A stretch of 10,186 nt of DNA from an uncultured Bacteroidales bacterium (GTDB taxonomy: Bacteria > Bacteroidota > Bacteroidia > Bacteroidales > UBA932). Positions 1 to 8,250 of the stretch are shown here, piece by piece. The notes beneath the pieces were generated by a model. The model did not search any database. It was not told the origin of the DNA and saw only the letters and a list, made by a program, of their open reading frames with translations. The DNA lies in contig CABTXO010000031.1 in the NCBI GenBank assembly GCA_902488725.1, forward strand, positions 1 through 10,186. Reading direction: 5' to 3'. Position 1 is the first letter of the stretch; each line of letters starts with the position of its first letter. The translations under genes and the position numbers were made by a program.

Positions 1-983
1 ATGGCGTAGGAGAGGTAGGCGTTCTTGTTGCCGACGCCGTCCTCGGACGCTCTCCAGCGCACTGCGACGGATGGCATCTTGGCATATTCAGCGTTGACGA
101 AGAAGAAAAGTTTGTTCTTCACGATCGGGCCGCCCAGGGTGAAGCCGTAGGTGGTGTTGCGGTCGCGGTCGCGCGCGCCGGGAATCTGGACCCCCTCGAC
201 GGCATCGCCGCGCATGTTCTCGTTGCGGTGGTAAAAATAGGCGGAGCCGCGGAACTTGTTGGTGCCGGACTTCGTGATGGCGTTCACGCCACCGCCGATG
301 AAGTTGGTCTGACGGACGTCATACGGGGAGATCACGACCTGGAGTTCCTCGATGGCGTCGATGGAGATCGGGTTGCCGCCGCCGGGAAGGCGTTCGCTCA
401 GGCCGAAGTTGTTGTTGAAGTTGGCGCCGTCGACGGTGAAGTTGGCGGTACGTCCGTCCGTTCCGGCGAAGCTCATCCCGCTGCCGCCGTACGGGGAGAG
501 CCGGGTCACGTCGGTGATGCTGCGGCTGACGGTCGGAAGGGCGGTGATTTCCGCACTGGAGACGTTGGTGGAAGCACCGGTCTTCTCAGCCGCGAACTTC
601 GAAGAAGGGGAGGCCAGCACCACCGCAGAGGTCAGTTGCTCCGTCTGCTGCTTGACCACAGCATTGAGGTTGTAGGTCTCGGCCAGCTGGAGGGTGATGT
701 CCGAATATTCCTGGGTCTGAAAACCCAGGAAGGAGATTTCGACGGTGTAGGGGCCGCCGGCGCGCATACCGTTGATGACGTAACGGCCTTCGCCGTTGGC
801 CACCGCCGCGTACTGGGTCCCGGAAGGGGGGTGGACGGCCACGACCGCCGCACCTGCGAGAGGCTCGCCGTTCTCATCCTGGATGCGGCCGGCAAGGCTC
901 GAAGTCGTGATCTGAGCATAGCCCACAACCCCGACGAAGATTGCGACAAACGCCGCGAATCCCTTTTTCAGTAGTTGAACCAT
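1..983 (-). CDS. TonB-dependent outer-membrane receptor, Oar-like, N-terminal part (runs off left edge)
   Basis: Only the first 327 codons are present, read from the ATG at 983 to the left edge with no stop. The protein opens with a Lys-containing, hydrophobic signal peptide (MVQLLKKGFAAFVAIFVGVV) and a likely cleavage after GYA at residues 21-23. A carboxypeptidase-regulatory-like beta-sandwich follows at about 27-105 (LAGRIQDENGEPLAGAAV; later FLGFQTQEYSDI). The plug domain spans about 115-245, with a TonB-box-like SAVVLASP and the motifs TVSRSITDVTRLSPY, FTVDGANFNNNFG and SPYDVRQTNFIGGGVNAIT, which are typical of Oar/OmpA-annotated TonB receptors of Bacteroidota. GGPIVKNKLFFFVNAEY at about 284-300 starts the beta-barrel. 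Such proteins are usually around 1,000 residues, so roughly two thirds is missing. It is probably a TonB-energised outer-membrane transporter or adhesion-related barrel; the ligand is unknown. It is transcribed divergently from metK. Confidence 0.86.
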   Translation of the reverse strand, partial: MVQLLKKGFAAFVAIFVGVVGYAQITTSSLAGRIQDENGEPLAGAAVVAVHPPSGTQYAAVANGEGRYVINGMRAGGPYTVEISFLGFQTQEYSDITLQLAETYNLNAVVKQQTEQLTSAVVLASPSSKFAAEKTGASTNVSSAEITALPTVSRSITDVTRLSPYGGSGMSFAGTDGRTANFTVDGANFNNNFGLSERLPGGGNPISIDAIEELQVVISPYDVRQTNFIGGGVNAITKSGTNKFRGSAYFYHRNENMRGDAVEGVQIPGARDRDRNTTYGFTLGGPIVKNKLFFFVNAEYAKMPSVAVRWRASEDGVGNKNAYLSYA

Positions 984-1044
984 AAGTTTAAAATGAATTT
1001 GGGTTTATAATTTGCAATACAACCGGACTAAACCATTCATCTTG

Positions 1045-1052
1045 CAAAGTTA
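1045..1052 (-). promoter_or_regulatory. Bacteroidota -7 box for the Oar-like receptor
   Basis: Read on the minus strand this is TAACTTTG, a perfect match to the Bacteroidota primary-sigma consensus TAnnTTTG. It ends 61 nt before the ATG at 983. No good TTTG -33 element sits at the expected 19-21 nt spacing; the closest minus-strand TTTG (1066-1069) is only 13 nt away. Confidence 0.6.
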
Positions 1053-1088
1053 ATATTTTCGCAGACAAAAGCAGACAGCCCTTTCATT

Positions 1089-1102
1089 ATTTCGCACGAA
1101 AT
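1089..1102. repeat. Small palindrome between divergent promoters
   Basis: ATTTCGCACGAAAT is a perfect 6-bp inverted repeat around a 2-bp centre. It lies between the receptor and metK promoters, roughly 40-50 nt upstream of the predicted metK transcription start, so it could be a protein-binding operator. The rest of the 984-1197 intergenic region is AT-rich and holds the two -7 boxes plus a 7-bp direct repeat (GCAGACA at 1061 and 1071). I see no riboswitch-like structure in the roughly 60-nt metK leader. Confidence 0.3.
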
Positions 1103-1126
1103 TCCATTAATTTAAAATAAATGTAA

Positions 1127-1134
1127 TAACTTTG
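1127..1134 (+). promoter_or_regulatory. Bacteroidota -7 box for metK
   Basis: TAACTTTG matches the TAnnTTTG consensus exactly and lies 63 nt before the metK start. The -33 region near 1105-1112 is AT-rich (CATTAATTT) without a clean TTTG. The predicted start of transcription near 1141 leaves a leader of about 57 nt. Confidence 0.6.
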
Positions 1135-1197
1135 CGGCCACAATACGAGAGGACAGATTTGCCTGCTTGCAACCTCGCTCCAAAAAAATGCTAAAAA

Positions 1198-2484
1198 ATG
1201 ATGAATTACCTGTTCACATCTGAATCCGTGTCCGAGGGCCACCCGGACAAAGTCGCCGACCAGATCGCCGATGCCATCCTCGATGAGTTTCTCCGCCAGG
1301 ACCCCGAATCGAAGGTCGCCTGCGAAGTCTTTTGTTCCACCGGCCTCGCCATCATCGGAGGAGAGGTCTCTTCCGACGCCTACGTAGACGTCCAGAGCAT
1401 CGTCCGCAAGACGATTCTGCGGATCGGCTACGACAAAGCCGACTACCTCTTCGACGGCGACTCCTGCGGGGTGCTGTCCGAAATCCACGAGCAGAGCCCC
1501 GACATCCACCGCGGCGTGGTGCGCCGGAACCCCGAAGACCAGGGCGCCGGCGACCAGGGCATGATGTTCGGCTACGCCTGCCGCGAGACCGAGGACTACA
1601 TGCCCCTTCCGATCTACCTGTCACACAGGACCCTCCAGGTGCTCGCGGACATCCGCCGCAACGAACCGGAGCGGATGCCCTACCTGCGTCCCGACGCCAA
1701 GTCCCAGTTCACGATTGAATATGACAGCGCGCGCCGTCCGGTCCGGGTGCACACGATCGTGCTTTCGACCCAGCACGACGAATTCGCGGACGACGAGACC
1801 ATGCACGCCCGCATCGAGCGGGACGTGCGCGAGATTCTGATTCCGCGCGTCAAGGCTTCCCTGCCTGCCGCCACGGCGGCCCTGTTCCAGGACGATTTCA
1901 ACCTGTTCGTCAATCCGACCGGGAAGTTCGTGATCGGGGGCCCTGCCGGGGACACCGGCCTGACCGGCCGGAAAATCATCGTGGACACCTACGGCGGCCG
2001 CTCCGCCCACGGCGGCGGCTCCTTCTCCGGGAAAGACCCCTCCAAGGTGGACCGCTCGGCCTGCTACATGATGCGCTATGTCGCGAAGAATCTGGTGGCG
2101 GCCGGCGTCGCCGACCAGATCACCGTCCAGATTGCCTACGCCATCGGCGTGGCGAAGCCCGTGAGCGTCTTCGTGGACACCTACGGGACGGCGAACACGG
2201 CCTGCAATGCGCTGAAAGGCCTGTCCGGGCTGGAAGCGGACGCATTCATCGCCCGGAAAATCCAGTCGCTGTTCGACCTGCGTCCGGCGAAAATCATCGA
2301 GAAATTCGGGTTGAAGAACCCCATCTACGAACCGACGGCCGCCTACGGCCACTTCGGCCGGAAGCCCTATTCCGAGACCTTGAAACTGGTCCGGGAAGGA
2401 CGGGAAGTCAAGCGGGAGGTAGAGTTCTTCGGCTGGGAAAAACTGGACGCGGTGGACGCGGTCCGGAAGGCGTTCGGACTATAG
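1198..2484 (+). CDS. metK: S-adenosylmethionine synthase (methionine adenosyltransferase)
   Basis: A cytosolic enzyme that makes S-adenosylmethionine from ATP and methionine, releasing phosphate and pyrophosphate. Signatures visible in the 428-residue protein are GHPDK at 14-18 (ATP/metal-binding His and Asp), GAGDQGMMFGYA from 116 (signature 1), LRPDAKSQ at 163-170, LSTQH at 189-193, and GGGSFSGKDPSKVDRS from 272 (signature 2, the glycine-rich phosphate loop with its catalytic lysines). The N-terminal, central and C-terminal domains are all complete. It is about 45 residues longer than the E. coli enzyme, as I recall for Bacteroidota MetK. The start is one of two adjacent ATGs (1198 or 1201); the second gives the more usual MNYLFTSESVSEGHPDK. 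There is no Shine-Dalgarno, which is normal for the phylum. It ends 28 nt before the convergent smpB stop. Confidence 0.97.
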   Translation: MMNYLFTSESVSEGHPDKVADQIADAILDEFLRQDPESKVACEVFCSTGLAIIGGEVSSDAYVDVQSIVRKTILRIGYDKADYLFDGDSCGVLSEIHEQSPDIHRGVVRRNPEDQGAGDQGMMFGYACRETEDYMPLPIYLSHRTLQVLADIRRNEPERMPYLRPDAKSQFTIEYDSARRPVRVHTIVLSTQHDEFADDETMHARIERDVREILIPRVKASLPAATAALFQDDFNLFVNPTGKFVIGGPAGDTGLTGRKIIVDTYGGRSAHGGGSFSGKDPSKVDRSACYMMRYVAKNLVAAGVADQITVQIAYAIGVAKPVSVFVDTYGTANTACNALKGLSGLEADAFIARKIQSLFDLRPAKIIEKFGLKNPIYEPTAAYGHFGRKPYSETLKLVREGREVKREVEFFGWEKLDAVDAVRKAFGL

Positions 2485-2488
2485 CGGT

Positions 2489-2524
2489 TTATTCGCCCCG
2501 TCGGGCAGGGGGTTATTCGCCCCG
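2489..2524. repeat. 12-bp direct repeat at the metK/smpB convergence
   Basis: TTATTCGCCCCG occurs at 2489-2500 and again at 2513-2524, 24 bp apart. The second copy is the end of smpB on the minus strand (Gly-Glu-stop). The first repeats that ending downstream, in the same reading frame, giving smpB a backup stop. The short region between also has a weak GCCC/GGGC stem, but no U-tract on either strand. Confidence 0.5.
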
Positions 2525-2968
2525 GTCCATTTCGCGACGCAGATCCTTTTCCTTGATGGCCGCGCGCTTGTCATATTCCTTCTTGCCTTTGGCAAGAGCG
2601 ATGACAAGCTTTGCGAGGCCGTCGTCGTTGATGAATAGCTTGACAGCCACGATGGTGAGGCCTTTCTCCTTCACGGCCTGGTGGAGGTGCCGGAGTTCGC
2701 GCTTGGTGAGCAGCAGCTTGCGGTCGCGCAGCGGCTCGTGCTGCCCCCAGGAGCCCCAGAAGTACTTCGCCACATTCATCCCCTTGACGAACAGTTCGTT
2801 GCCGACGAAATAGCAGAAGGCGTCGACGAGGGACACCTTGCCGGCCCGGATGGACTTGATCTCCGTCCCGACCAGCGCGATCCCGGCCTCGTACGTCTCC
2901 AGGAACGCATAGTCGAACGACGCACGCTTGTTCCGGATCTCCACCCTATGTTCCTTCTGTTTCGCCAT
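2513..2968 (-). CDS. smpB: SsrA (tmRNA)-binding protein SmpB
   Basis: A small basic RNA-binding protein that escorts tmRNA to stalled ribosomes for trans-translation. The 151-residue length is normal. Family motifs are present in order: NKRASFDY at 13-20, [18 protein letters not shown] at about 24-41, GKVSLVDAF at 43-51, H-x-P-x-R-x-RKLLL around 77-87, [14 protein letters not shown] at about 100-113, and [18 protein letters not shown] near the C-terminus. The basic tail ([11 protein letters not shown]) is the part expected to enter the decoding centre. The ATG at 2968 gives the canonical [11 protein letters not shown] start. The gene is convergent with metK and divergent from the susC operon. 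Its -7 box lies unusually close to the ATG, implying a very short leader. The tmRNA gene itself is not in the window. Confidence 0.96.
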   Translation of the reverse strand: MAKQKEHRVEIRNKRASFDYAFLETYEAGIALVGTEIKSIRAGKVSLVDAFCYFVGNELFVKGMNVAKYFWGSWGQHEPLRDRKLLLTKRELRHLHQAVKEKGLTIVAVKLFINDDGLAKLVIALAKGKKEYDKRAAIKEKDLRREMDRGE

Positions 2969-2984
2969 GGTTTTTCAAGTGATG

Positions 2985-2992
2985 CAAATATA
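2985..2992 (-). promoter_or_regulatory. Bacteroidota -7 box for smpB
   Basis: On the minus strand this reads TATATTTG, a perfect TAnnTTTG. Only 16 nt separate it from the smpB ATG at 2968, so transcription probably starts about 10 nt before the start codon. No clear -33 TTTG is seen. Confidence 0.6.
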
Positions 2993-3005
2993 CCATATTT
3001 TTTCG

Positions 3006-3015
3006 GGGTGCACCC
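3006..3015. repeat. 10-bp palindrome between smpB and susC promoters
   Basis: GGGTGCACCC is a perfect palindrome in an otherwise AT-rich divergent region (2969-3111). It lies about 25 bp upstream of the susC -7 box and 13 bp upstream of the smpB -7 box, so a bound protein could affect either promoter. Operator function is inference from position only. Confidence 0.3.
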
Positions 3016-3039
3016 GCTCCGAATCTCAAAAAAAAGTCC

Positions 3040-3047
3040 TATATTTG
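3040..3047 (+). promoter_or_regulatory. Bacteroidota -7 box for the susC operon
   Basis: TATATTTG matches TAnnTTTG exactly, 64 nt before the susC ATG at 3112. It follows an A8 tract (3028-3035). The -33 region lacks TTTG, as expected for a promoter that depends on an activator, though this is not proof. The leader (about 3054-3111) is AT-rich and shows no stable hairpin by eye. Confidence 0.6.
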
Positions 3048-3111
3048 TTAAACACACAATAACACCGACTTATTCGTACACTTTTGTTAATAAACTAATT
3101 GCTTTTTGCCT

Positions 3112-6100
3112 ATGACACCTCTACGTTTGTATGCGGCGTCACTGTGCTTCTGTGCACTCTGCATCCCGGTGTTCCACACGGGCGACACTCTTCATGCAGC
3201 AGACCGGCAGCAGAACCGGAACGAGCGGATTTTGAACGGAACCGTGCTCGACGCGGACACCGGGGAACCTGTTCCCGGAGCCTACATCGTCGATGCAAAG
3301 GACGCATCCAATTACGCAATGACGGACAGTGACGGTCGTTTTGAAATGACGGTCAAGAACCGAAGAACGTCCCTGACAGCATCCATGATCGGGTACAAGG
3401 CCCAGACCGTGGATGTGGCAGGAATGAGTGAAATCACCATCCGGCTTGTGACGGACAACCTGCTCGAAGAGTCGGTCGTCGTGGGTGCAGGCACCCAGAA
3501 GCGGGTTTCCATTACGGGGGCCATTGCGGCCGTCGACGGCAAAAGCCTGAAATTGCCAACCTCTTCGCTCACCTCCAGCCTTGCCGGCAAACTCGCCGGC
3601 GTGATCCAGGTGAACAACTCCGGAGCGCCCGGATCGACTTCAGAATTCTACATCCGGGGTATCGGTACCTTCGGGGGCCGTGCGACGCCCTTGATCCTCC
3701 TGGACGACGTCGAAATCTCGGCGAGCGATCTGAACCGCGTCCCGCCGGAGACCATCAAGAGTTTCACGATCCTGAAGGATGCATCCGCCACCGCCATCTA
3801 CGGTGTGCGGGGTGCCAACGGTGTCATGCTCATCACCACCAAGCAGGGAAGCAACAACTCCCGGGCGAAGGTCGGGGTCACGTTGGAGACGTCCGCCGTT
3901 TCGCCGATGCGGATGCCGCAATTCGTGGACGGAGCGACCTGGATGGAACTCTACAACGAAGGACAGCTCGCCCGCGGAGCCGCCACCCCGCGCTACACGC
4001 AGGAAGCGATCGACATGACCCGCAGCGGGAAGTACCCGCTGATCTATCCGGACGTGGACTGGCAGAAGGTCATGTTCCGCAAGGGCAACATCAACGAGCG
4101 TGCGAACATCAACATCCAGGGCGGCGGCAACCGGGCCTCCTACTACATGAGCCTCCAGTTCAACCACGACACCGGCATCCTCAATGCGCCCTCGGATTAC
4201 ATCTTCGACAACCACCTCCACAACTACGACTACATCTTCCAGAACAACATTTCCTACCAGCTGACGAACACCACCAAGCTGGACCTGCACATGAATGCGC
4301 AGGTCTTCCAGCGGGTCGGCGTCGTGGAAAATGTCAACAATCTCTTCGGCTACGTGCAGCTGACCAACCCGGTGATGTTCCCGGCCGTGTTCCCGGCCCG
4401 GGAAGGCGACACGCACGTCCGTTTCGGCAATGCCATTCTGACCGACAACCGGCTCCGGACCAACCCGTACGCCACCATGTTGGACGACCATGCGGAAGGA
4501 CGCGCCAACACCCTGAACACCTCCCTGCGGCTGGAACAGGATCTGTCGATGATCACGAAAGGATTGAACTTCACGTCTCTGGTGAACTTCAAGAACTACT
4601 CGATGACGAACTTCGTGCAGTCCTTGCAGGCCTACTACTACCGGGTGACTTCCGGCAGCTGGGATCCGGCGAATCCCGACGTGTATGAACTCGATCAACT
4701 GCAGGTCGGCAACGACTACGTGTCGGAAAGCTACAACTCTCCGGGCACGGACAACACCTTCTACTTTGATGCCCGCCTCAACTACAAGCGGAGCTTCGGC
4801 AAGCACAACGTCGGGGCAATGGGCATGCTGATGCTGCGCAACTTCCAGCCGGCACAGTCGCTCCCGCAGCGGAACGAAGGCCTGTCCGGCCGTGCGACCT
4901 ACGACTACGACAACCGCTACCTGGCGGAGTTCAACTTCGGCTACAACGGCACCGAACGGCTGGAAAAGGGAACCCGCTTCGAATTCTTCCCGGCGGTTTC
5001 GGCCGGCTGGGTGCCGAGCAACGAAGCATTCTGGAGCGGCGGCCTGAAGAGAGCCGTCAAGTACCTGAAACTTCGGGCCTCCTACGGTCTGATCGGCAGC
5101 GACGGCTTCGGCGGGGAGCACTTCCTGTACTTCGACAACGTCGTGATCAACGGGGGCGGCGCCTACACCACCGGTCCCGCGGTGGGCAGCACCACCACCT
5201 TCAACTCACATGCCGTGAGCGGTTACCGGGTGGACGGCGCCCGGTGGGAGCGGGTCCACAAGTTGAACCTGGGCGTGGACATGAACCTGTTCAACCAGTT
5301 GGACGTGACGGTTGAGTATTTTCGTGACCTGCGCGACCGGATCATGCTGCGGCGCGCTTCCTGGCCGCTCATCCTGGGATACTGGAACGCCACGCCCTGG
5401 GGGCAGGTCGGAAAAGCGCTCAACCGCGGTTTCGAAGTCAGCCTCAACTGGAGCAAGCAGTTCGGCAACGATTTCTACGCCTCCTTGCGCGCGAATCTGA
5501 CCTATGCCCAGAACAAGTACCTGAATCTCGACGAGCCCGACTACGAGTCCATCTGGCAGACCAAGACAGGGAAGCCGCTGGACGGCTACCGGACGGAAGG
5601 CTACGTTGCGGAAGGTCTGTTCCAATCCCAGGAAGAGATTGACAACAGCCCGGATCAGCTGCTGGGTTCGACCCCGCGACCGGGCGACATCAAGTACCGG
5701 GACATCAACGGCGACGGACGCGTGGACAACGACGACGTGGCGATGATCTCTCCCTACGGTCGTCTGCCCCGTATCCAGTACGGACTCGGCGCCAACCTGA
5801 CCTGGCGGAAATGGGACCTCGGGGTGTTCTTCAACGGCTCCGGGATGCGGACCATCTATGCGGGCAACATTACGGCCTTCGGCACCTATGACTACAATGT
5901 GATGCAGTTCATCGCGGACAATGCCTGGCGGCTGGACAACCCGAATCCCGATGCGAAGTATCCCCGGCTCGGCATCACGGATGGAGATGTCGCCAACAAC
6001 ATGGTGAACAGCACCTACTGGATGCGCAACGGCAGGGTCATGCGCTTCAAGACATTGGAACTGGGCTACAGTTTCAAGCTCGGACGCATATACTTGAACT

Positions 6101-6213
6101 GCGACAACCTGGCGGTCTGGAGCCCCTTCAAACTGTGGGATCCGGAGCTGGCCTGGAACACCTACCCGCTGAACCGTTCTTTCACGCTCGGACTGCAGCT
6201 GAACATCCAATAA
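3112..6213 (+). CDS. SusC/RagA-family TonB-linked outer-membrane transporter
   Basis: An outer-membrane barrel that imports oligosaccharides or other large ligands delivered by its SusD partner, powered by TonB. The ATG at 3112 gives 1,033 residues; an in-frame TTG at 3106 would add two but is less likely. Features: a signal peptide with likely cleavage near LHAA (27-30); a carboxypeptidase-regulatory-like domain at about 40-112 (LNGTVLDADTGEPVPGAYIV); the SusC TonB-box region LEESVVVGAGTQKR (118-131); a plug at about 132-246 with FYIRGIGTFGG and ILKDASATAIYGVRGANGV, hallmarks of the family; then the barrel. A dockerin/EF-hand-like loop DINGDGRVDNDD sits at 864-875, common in SusC proteins. 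The C-terminus has FKLWDPEL and a final amphipathic strand. There is no STN domain, so it should not signal to an anti-sigma factor. Ligand unknown. Confidence 0.96.
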   Translation: MTPLRLYAASLCFCALCIPVFHTGDTLHAADRQQNRNERILNGTVLDADTGEPVPGAYIVDAKDASNYAMTDSDGRFEMTVKNRRTSLTASMIGYKAQTVDVAGMSEITIRLVTDNLLEESVVVGAGTQKRVSITGAIAAVDGKSLKLPTSSLTSSLAGKLAGVIQVNNSGAPGSTSEFYIRGIGTFGGRATPLILLDDVEISASDLNRVPPETIKSFTILKDASATAIYGVRGANGVMLITTKQGSNNSRAKVGVTLETSAVSPMRMPQFVDGATWMELYNEGQLARGAATPRYTQEAIDMTRSGKYPLIYPDVDWQKVMFRKGNINERANINIQGGGNRASYYMSLQFNHDTGILNAPSDYIFDNHLHNYDYIFQNNISYQLTNTTKLDLHMNAQVFQRVGVVENVNNLFGYVQLTNPVMFPAVFPAREGDTHVRFGNAILTDNRLRTNPYATMLDDHAEGRANTLNTSLRLEQDLSMITKGLNFTSLVNFKNYSMTNFVQSLQAYYYRVTSGSWDPANPDVYELDQLQVGNDYVSESYNSPGTDNTFYFDARLNYKRSFGKHNVGAMGMLMLRNFQPAQSLPQRNEGLSGRATYDYDNRYLAEFNFGYNGTERLEKGTRFEFFPAVSAGWVPSNEAFWSGGLKRAVKYLKLRASYGLIGSDGFGGEHFLYFDNVVINGGGAYTTGPAVGSTTTFNSHAVSGYRVDGARWERVHKLNLGVDMNLFNQLDVTVEYFRDLRDRIMLRRASWPLILGYWNATPWGQVGKALNRGFEVSLNWSKQFGNDFYASLRANLTYAQNKYLNLDEPDYESIWQTKTGKPLDGYRTEGYVAEGLFQSQEEIDNSPDQLLGSTPRPGDIKYRDINGDGRVDNDDVAMISPYGRLPRIQYGLGANLTWRKWDLGVFFNGSGMRTIYAGNITAFGTYDYNVMQFIADNAWRLDNPNPDAKYPRLGITDGDVANNMVNSTYWMRNGRVMRFKTLELGYSFKLGRIYLNCDNLAVWSPFKLWDPELAWNTYPLNRSFTLGLQLNIQ

Positions 6214-6231
6214 CTTCAACAGACACAGACA

Positions 6232-8238
6232 ATGCATATGAAACCATATTTCAAGATATTCATGGGAGTTGTTGTCTCCGTCCTCCTGGCTTCCTGCAAC
6301 TTTCTGGATGTCGCACCGGCCAAACGGGCGACCCTCAACGATGCCATGAAGAACAAGGCAAGTACGGAGGCCTGGCTCTACGGCTGCTACTCCACTGTCC
6401 CGCGGTATCTCACCTCCGATTTCCGGAACTACGAGGGATCCACGGACGAATTCGTGACACCCCGCCTCTGGTCGGAATACCTCAACAAGTCCGTCGCCTA
6501 CTGTACGCTCAACGCAAGCAACATTTCGGATTCCTACTGGCGGGTCCTGTACGGTGAGATCGGCAACGTCAACCTCTTCCTGCGCGAGTTGAAGAATCAG
6601 AACCCCGACTTCCTCACGGAAGAGGACAAGGTCCGCTTCCAGGCGCACGCCGACTTTCTCAAGGCGTACTACTACTTCCGGATTCTCAACTACTTCGGTC
6701 CCTGCCCGATCGTGGATGAATATGCCTCCGTCTCCACGACGAAGGATCAGTTCCCGGGCCGCTACCACTACGACTACGTGGTGAACTACATTGTCGACAA
6801 ACTGGACAAGGCCCGCCCGAACCTGCAGGCGGAGTACAACCTGGACGACACCTACGGTCTCGGCAACCAGACGGCCTGCGCGGCGCTGAAGTCCCGCGTG
6901 CTGCTGTACGCCGCCTCCCCGCTCTGGAACGGTGAAGCCCCGGGATTGTGGCAGTCCTGGGAAAACACGCATTTCGAGACGCCCGGCTACGGAAAGGAAC
7001 TCTTCAGCCGGAAGTTCAACATCGAGAAATGGCGCCGGGCGAAAGACGCAGCCGTTGAGGCCATCGCAATCGCCAAGCAGAACGGACGCCGGCTGTTCGA
7101 CCTGGAAACTGCGATGAAGATCGCCGAGGACCACAAGGTTCCCTGGCGGACCGAAGACGGCGGAAACCTGATTCCGGGTGTGGACACCAGCACGCCGGAA
7201 GGCGAGGCCTTCGCAAAGAAGGTGCTGCAGATGCGCTATCTGGCGGCCTCCGACGAGACGCTCGGCAACAAGGAACTCATCTTCACCTGCATGGAACCGA
7301 ACGACAATACCCGGGCCGGCAAGCCCCGCAACATGGTGCTCGGCAACACCAGCAGCACGGACTGGCGGGGCGGCTGGGCAGGTCTCAGTCCGACACTCAA
7401 CATCGTGGAGCAGTTCTACACCAAGAACGGAAAACTGCCCGCCAAGGATCCCGACTTCACGGTCAGGGATCAGTGGTTCAATTCCGGCGGGGTGGAAGGC
7501 CGGCCGGAAATCATCAACCTGAACGTGGACCGCGAGCCACGCTTCTATGCGTGGATCACGTTCGACGGGGCGGATATCGGCCCGCTCATCGACGACGGAC
7601 ACCCGCTGCGGGTGAACCTGCGGAACGGCACGCAGGGAAAGGGCCAGAGCGGCTACGACCCGAACACGGCACGAGACAACAACCAGAGCGGTTACTTGAC
7701 CGACAAAAGGTTCGCGCCCCGGACGCGGTTCACGAAGACCTCTCAGCCCTGGAGCGGTGCCGGCTACGCCTTCCCGGCTCCCGTCATCCGGATGGCGGAA
7801 CTCTATCTGAACCTCGCCGAATGTTGCGCGGAAATCTACATGCACACGGGGGATGCCGCCGAACTGCAGATGGCGCTTGAGAACGTCAACATCATCCGCG
7901 AACGCGCCGGCGTACCGGCCCTGACGGAGGGAGACCTCACGGACGACATGACCATCCGCGACTGGGTGCGGGCTGAGCGGACCATCGAGCTGTTCATGGA
8001 AGGCCACCGCTACTATGATCTCCGCCGCTGGGTGCTTTGCGAGCAATACCTGGCCGCAGGCGTCCGGAAAGGTTTGGATGCCTTCGTAAGCAAGCGCGTC
8101 AATTCCACCATCGAGCAGTTCAACCAGGTCGTTGAACTTGACGGCGACTACCGCTGGCTGGACCGGATGTACCTCCTTCCCGTCAAATCCGACGAGTTGT
8201 ACATGAATCCCCAGATGGTTCAGGCTCCCGGTTATTAA
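6232..8238 (+). CDS. SusD/RagB-family surface nutrient-binding lipoprotein
   Basis: The lid and ligand-binding partner of the upstream SusC, from which it is separated by 18 nt. A lipoprotein signal ends in the lipobox LLASC, with Cys22 as the acylation site, followed by the SusD-like CNFLD. The N-terminal SusD-like region contains SYWRVLYGEIGNVNLFL and FLKAYYYFRILNYFGPCPIV, and KSRVLLYAASPLWNG is typical of the helical TPR-like core. The C-terminal RagB/SusD domain contains PVIRMAELYLNLAECCAEIY from 517, VNIIRERAGVP, the highly conserved IELFMEGHRYYDLRRW ending at 600, and LPVKSDELYMNPQMVQAPGY at the very end. At 668 residues it is longer than SusD of B. thetaiotaomicron (about 550), with the extra length in the middle. 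The start is ATG 6232 or 6238; the second gives MKPYFKIFMG, the more usual form. Confidence 0.95.
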   Translation: MHMKPYFKIFMGVVVSVLLASCNFLDVAPAKRATLNDAMKNKASTEAWLYGCYSTVPRYLTSDFRNYEGSTDEFVTPRLWSEYLNKSVAYCTLNASNISDSYWRVLYGEIGNVNLFLRELKNQNPDFLTEEDKVRFQAHADFLKAYYYFRILNYFGPCPIVDEYASVSTTKDQFPGRYHYDYVVNYIVDKLDKARPNLQAEYNLDDTYGLGNQTACAALKSRVLLYAASPLWNGEAPGLWQSWENTHFETPGYGKELFSRKFNIEKWRRAKDAAVEAIAIAKQNGRRLFDLETAMKIAEDHKVPWRTEDGGNLIPGVDTSTPEGEAFAKKVLQMRYLAASDETLGNKELIFTCMEPNDNTRAGKPRNMVLGNTSSTDWRGGWAGLSPTLNIVEQFYTKNGKLPAKDPDFTVRDQWFNSGGVEGRPEIINLNVDREPRFYAWITFDGADIGPLIDDGHPLRVNLRNGTQGKGQSGYDPNTARDNNQSGYLTDKRFAPRTRFTKTSQPWSGAGYAFPAPVIRMAELYLNLAECCAEIYMHTGDAAELQMALENVNIIRERAGVPALTEGDLTDDMTIRDWVRAERTIELFMEGHRYYDLRRWVLCEQYLAAGVRKGLDAFVSKRVNSTIEQFNQVVELDGDYRWLDRMYLLPVKSDELYMNPQMVQAPGY

Positions 8239-8250
8239 ATCCTTTGCACC

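Noticed and set aside
228..974. A 248-codon plus-strand open frame in the left-edge receptor gene
   Set aside because: A codon-register shadow of the Oar-like receptor on the minus strand, which shows clear family motifs through this whole stretch.
1135..1197. A possible SAM riboswitch in the metK leader
   Set aside because: The leader is only about 57-63 nt and shows only scattered 4-bp pairings, with no recognisable SAM-I or SAM-II core by eye. A covariance-model search would settle it.
1621..2352. A 243-codon minus-strand open frame inside metK
   Set aside because: It overlaps the conserved MetK catalytic signatures in codon register and has no recognisable protein features.
2485..2512. 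A possible bidirectional terminator between metK and smpB
   Set aside because: The GCCC/GGGC stem is only 4 bp, competes with a CCCC/GGGG pairing, and has no U-tract on either strand.
3640..5121. A 493-codon minus-strand open frame inside susC
   Set aside because: The same codon-register shadow as the larger antisense frame; the sense strand encodes a clear SusC plug and barrel.
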